DNA of 14,199 nt from contig CAKSLU010000034.1 in NCBI GenBank assembly GCA_934474225.1, positions 1-14,199 of the forward strand, read 5' to 3'. The notes beneath the pieces are model-generated. The model did not search any database, was not told the origin of the DNA, and saw nothing but the letters and a program-made list of their open reading frames with translations. The translations under genes and the position numbers were made by a program. This DNA comes from an uncultured Eubacteriales bacterium (GTDB lineage Bacteria; Bacillota; Clostridia; Oscillospirales; CAG-272). Below, in pieces: positions 11,596 through 14,199 of this stretch (the first letter of the stretch is position 1; each line of letters begins with the position of its first letter).

Positions 11596-14199
11596 TCAAT
11601 TTTGGTCCTGCGCGTCGGCGTCGGCATTGCCTGTGTCGTCCGCGCTGTCTGTGTCGTCCGCATCGGACTTGCCGAAGCGGCGGGCGAAGAACAGCACGGC
11701 TGCCGCTGCACACATCAGCACCGTGCCGAGCAGCGTGAGCGGGTAAATGCCGGTGCCGCCGACCGAGGGAATGGTGAAAAGCGCCTCATTGCGCACGGTG
11801 AGTTTGTAGGTGTATCCGCTGACATGCGCAAGCGCGTAAAAGCGGCTGTCCGCCGCGCTCTCCAGCTCGATTTCGCCGCTGTCCACCCGAAACGGGATGG
11901 GCTTGGCGAGCTTGCGATAGCCCTTCGGCGCGGTGACCTCCTCGAGAAGGTAGTTGCCGTTCGGCAATTCGGGAATGGTCAAGGTACCGTCGTCATCGAC
12001 CGTGTAGGTCGCCGCCGCGACGGTGTCGCCCGAGAGGCGGAAGACCGCATCGCGGAGCGGCGCGCCCGCGAAGTCCTCCTTTTGCAGCACCAGCCGCGCA
12101 ATGGAGACGTTGACGATCTGCGAAAGCGGCGTCGCCATAGCGTCGTCGGCGTCGGTCACAGTGGCGACGCCGCCGCGCAGCACGACGCGGTAGAGCGTGC
12201 GGTTGGTTCGATAGCCGTGCGGCGTCTCGGTCTCGCGGAGATAATAGGTGCCTGCGGAGACCGGCGCAAAGGCGACAAAACCGCTCTCATCGGCCAAGAC
12301 ATGCTCCAGCACCCTGGTGCACGCCGCATCGGCATAGAGCGTGAAACCCGCGCCGGGCAGCGCGCGACCGACCTCGTCCACCTTGGTGAAGCTGATGATG
12401 CCGCGGCTCTCGCTGTTGTGCACGACGAGCAGCAGGTGGTCAGCATAGTGCCACTTGCCGCCGGCATCCTGCCAGACGGCGGTGCTTTCATAGCTGCTGC
12501 TTGTCCCCTCGCGGTAGAGCGCCGCATCGTAGGACACGAGATAGTCCGCGTAGCCGCTCGTCCCCGCGCTCGGGTCGTGCGCCGTGTCGCCGATGCGCAC
12601 CTCGCGCAGCGTGTAGCGCGCGTAGTCGCCGTCCACAAACAACGGCAGGTCGTACCAGGTGTAGTTCCAGTCGTTCTCTTCCGAGAGCGTCTGCGTATAG
12701 ATGTCGCCGACCATCTTCGCGCCGTTGCGCCACAACTCTACGGTGACCGGCAGGCGGGCGTCTTCATCGGTGTTGTCCCAGCGCTTCTCCGCCTTCACCT
12801 CGGTCAGGAGCTTGGAGCGGTTTTTGACCGTGAGGATCGGCGTGCCGACGCCTTCCAGCCAGCCGTCCTCGGGCGGGTCGTCCGCCGCCGTGACGGTGAC
12901 CGCAATCTCAACCTTGCCGTCGTCCGTGACAGACACGCGCATGCGGGACACGCCCTCGTAGCCGAGGGGCATCGTCTCGTCGAGGTAATATTCGCCGACC
13001 GCCAGCTTGACGTAGAAATAGCCGTTTTCGTCGGTGGTTGCCGCATTGTAGGGCACGAGGAAGGTGTAGCCCTCCTCCACGGCTGTGGTATCGGAGGAAT
13101 AGCGGTTGGTGCCCGGCATCTGCCAGAGCTGCATCGGCGTGCCGTCCGTGCGGGAAAGGCGGAAAGTGACGTTCCGCAGCCCGTGCCCAGTGCCGAGATC
13201 GCTCTTGAAGACCGTGAGCAGCCCCGCCTGCACATACAGGTTGCGGAAGGCAACGGTCTGGATAGCCAGGTTCGGCACATCGTTCGGATAGGAGTCTGCC
13301 GAGACCGTGGCGGAGGTGCCGTCCATCCACCCGGTTGCCTCCGGGCAGTTCTTCACCTGCACGCGGTTGGAATGGTGCCATTTTAAGTCGTCGGCAAGCA
13401 TATAGCCGTGCTCGGCGACGGTGTAGGTACGCCCCTTGCGCGCCGGCACCGACCAGACGTAGGTGTCGGTCGCCGCGTCGTAGCTCTCATAGCCCGCCTC
13501 GCCCTCTGCCGTCACGCTGTCCGCGTCGGCAAGCCGCAGCGTAAAGTCGCGGACGGTCGTGCCGTCCTCCTCGTGCTCGACGGTGATGTGGAATTTCTCC
13601 TTCGCCTCGGCTATAGCCTCGGCGTCGCCCGCAAAGGTCTTGGTGACAGTCATGCGCGCCGCCTTGGCAACCAGCACGCCGTCCACGTGCCAGCCGTCCG
13701 AGTGCTCGTACTTCAGCACGTACCAACGCAGCTTGAAGTGCTCCGAGGTGATCTGCTCATGCGGAATGACCGCGTCGTCGAGCTTGATGACCTTGTCGCT
13801 TGCACGGATGGCTGCCAGTACCGCTTCCTCGGACGGGATCGCCTCGATCAGCGTGCCCTCGATCGGCACAGTCGTCGCCGCGCGGAGCGTGGCATCCACC
13901 TCATAGGCGGTGTCTGCCGAGGTGGGCGGCGCGATGAGCATGACATCGCCCGTCTCGGTGATGGCATCGGTGCCGAAGAGGCGGGTGGAATAGACCGAGG
14001 GCGTGTAGTCATAGGACGGGTTCGACTGGAAACCATTGGTCAGGTTGTCCGCGATCTCGCAGTGGATATTAACAAAGAAATTCAGCGAGGTGAGTCGATT
14101 GTTTTGGTCATACGCCTTCCAGACGGCATAAAACTCCGCGTTGCCGCCCGAGGAGGCGGCAAGACATTGATCAATGTCCGCCTGCGTGAGGACATCGCC
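11596..14199 (-). CDS. Large multi-domain pilus tip adhesin, C-terminal 867 residues (5' end outside window)
   Basis: The frame is open to the right edge, so the gene continues beyond it. Numbering starts from the first visible residue. FYAVWKAYD near residue 23-31 looks like the end of a Listeria/Bacteroides-type (InlB-like) repeat. A region at about 183-326 starts MTVTKTFAGDAEA. SpaA-like domains lie at 327-438, 601-686 and 702-786, with E-boxes YYLDETMPLGY, YYLRETETPHGY and YLLEEVTAPKGY. A Cna-B domain (469-595) has VKAEKRWDNTDEDARLPVTV and WNYTWYDLP. The end is IPSVGGTG (from 810), a membrane segment (817-839), then an acidic Asp/Asn-rich tail. Multi-domain size and first position in the operon indicate the tip subunit, which usually carries host or surface binding. 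The ligand is unknown. IPSVG replaces LPXTG. Confidence 0.9.
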   Translation of the reverse strand, partial: GDVLTQADIDQCLAASSGGNAEFYAVWKAYDQNNRLTSLNFFVNIHCEIADNLTNGFQSNPSYDYTPSVYSTRLFGTDAITETGDVMLIAPPTSADTAYEVDATLRAATTVPIEGTLIEAIPSEEAVLAAIRASDKVIKLDDAVIPHEQITSEHFKLRWYVLKYEHSDGWHVDGVLVAKAARMTVTKTFAGDAEAIAEAKEKFHITVEHEEDGTTVRDFTLRLADADSVTAEGEAGYESYDAATDTYVWSVPARKGRTYTVAEHGYMLADDLKWHHSNRVQVKNCPEATGWMDGTSATVSADSYPNDVPNLAIQTVAFRNLYVQAGLLTVFKSDLGTGHGLRNVTFRLSRTDGTPMQLWQMPGTNRYSSDTTAVEEGYTFLVPYNAATTDENGYFYVKLAVGEYYLDETMPLGYEGVSRMRVSVTDDGKVEIAVTVTAADDPPEDGWLEGVGTPILTVKNRSKLLTEVKAEKRWDNTDEDARLPVTVELWRNGAKMVGDIYTQTLSEENDWNYTWYDLPLFVDGDYARYTLREVRIGDTAHDPSAGTSGYADYLVSYDAALYREGTSSSYESTAVWQDAGGKWHYADHLLLVVHNSESRGIISFTKVDEVGRALPGAGFTLYADAACTRVLEHVLADESGFVAFAPVSAGTYYLRETETPHGYRTNRTLYRVVLRGGVATVTDADDAMATPLSQIVNVSIARLVLQKEDFAGAPLRDAVFRLSGDTVAAATYTVDDDGTLTIPELPNGNYLLEEVTAPKGYRKLAKPIPFRVDSGEIELESAADSRFYALAHVSGYTYKLTVRNEALFTIPSVGGTGIYPLTLLGTVLMCAAAAVLFFARRFGKSDADDTDSADDTGNADADAQDQN

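Noticed and set aside
9673..13386. 1237-residue open frame on the plus strand opposite the backbone pilin and tip adhesin
   Set aside because: It runs antisense to two clearly recognisable pilus proteins. Its product is Arg/Val/Asp-rich with no domain pattern, as expected from the reverse frame of GC-rich coding sequence, and it has no sensible start context.

Overview
The window looks like chromosomal DNA from a GC-rich Gram-positive Clostridia member, most likely an Oscillospiraceae/Ruminococcaceae-type gut commensal. Reasons: sortase-dependent pilus genes with C-terminal cell-wall sorting signals, class C sortases with the typical clostridial TLxTCTPYGVNTHRLLVRG block, AGGAG-type ribosome binding sites, and GC-rich coding sequence. 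The species assignment is inference; there is no rRNA or marker gene here.

Layout. (1) 1-438 (+): 3' part of an AraC-family regulator, cut by the left edge, followed by an intrinsic terminator. (2) 439-1125: non-coding, filled by two tandem copies of a GC-rich palindromic element, then a good extended -10 promoter. (3) 1126-5821 (+): a tightly packed four-gene operon, made of an ABC ATPase, an ABC-2 permease, a GldG-like auxiliary protein and a DUF4340 protein. This is the Gld-type (GldA/GldF/GldG) exporter arrangement known from Bacteroidetes gliding motility but also found in non-gliding Firmicutes. It ends in a 20-bp tandem duplication and a strong terminator. (4) 5822-6308: convergent intergenic region with a third palindromic element and a second, bidirectional-looking terminator. 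(5) 6309-14199 (-): a sortase/pilus operon read right to left. Its order is large multi-domain tip adhesin (cut by the right edge), major backbone pilin (LPTTG), class C sortase, second class C sortase, small LPQTG basal-type pilin with a hexapeptide-repeat stalk, and an atypical short sortase.

How the genes work together. The pilus operon encodes a tip protein, a backbone subunit, a probable base subunit, and three sortases. By analogy with known Gram-positive pili, the class C enzymes would polymerise the backbone and add the tip; the third sortase may act on the LPQTG base subunit. The three substrates carry three different sorting motifs (IPSVG, LPTTG, LPQTG). GC-rich hairpins without U-tracts lie on both sides of the backbone pilin gene and could set the subunit/enzyme ratio.

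The most unusual structure is in the repeats. Three copies of an imperfect terminal-inverted-repeat element have a conserved skeleton but interchangeable hairpin tips. One 82-bp structured module sits in the left arm of one copy and, inverted, in the right arm of another, while the ends and centres of both elements keep the same orientation.
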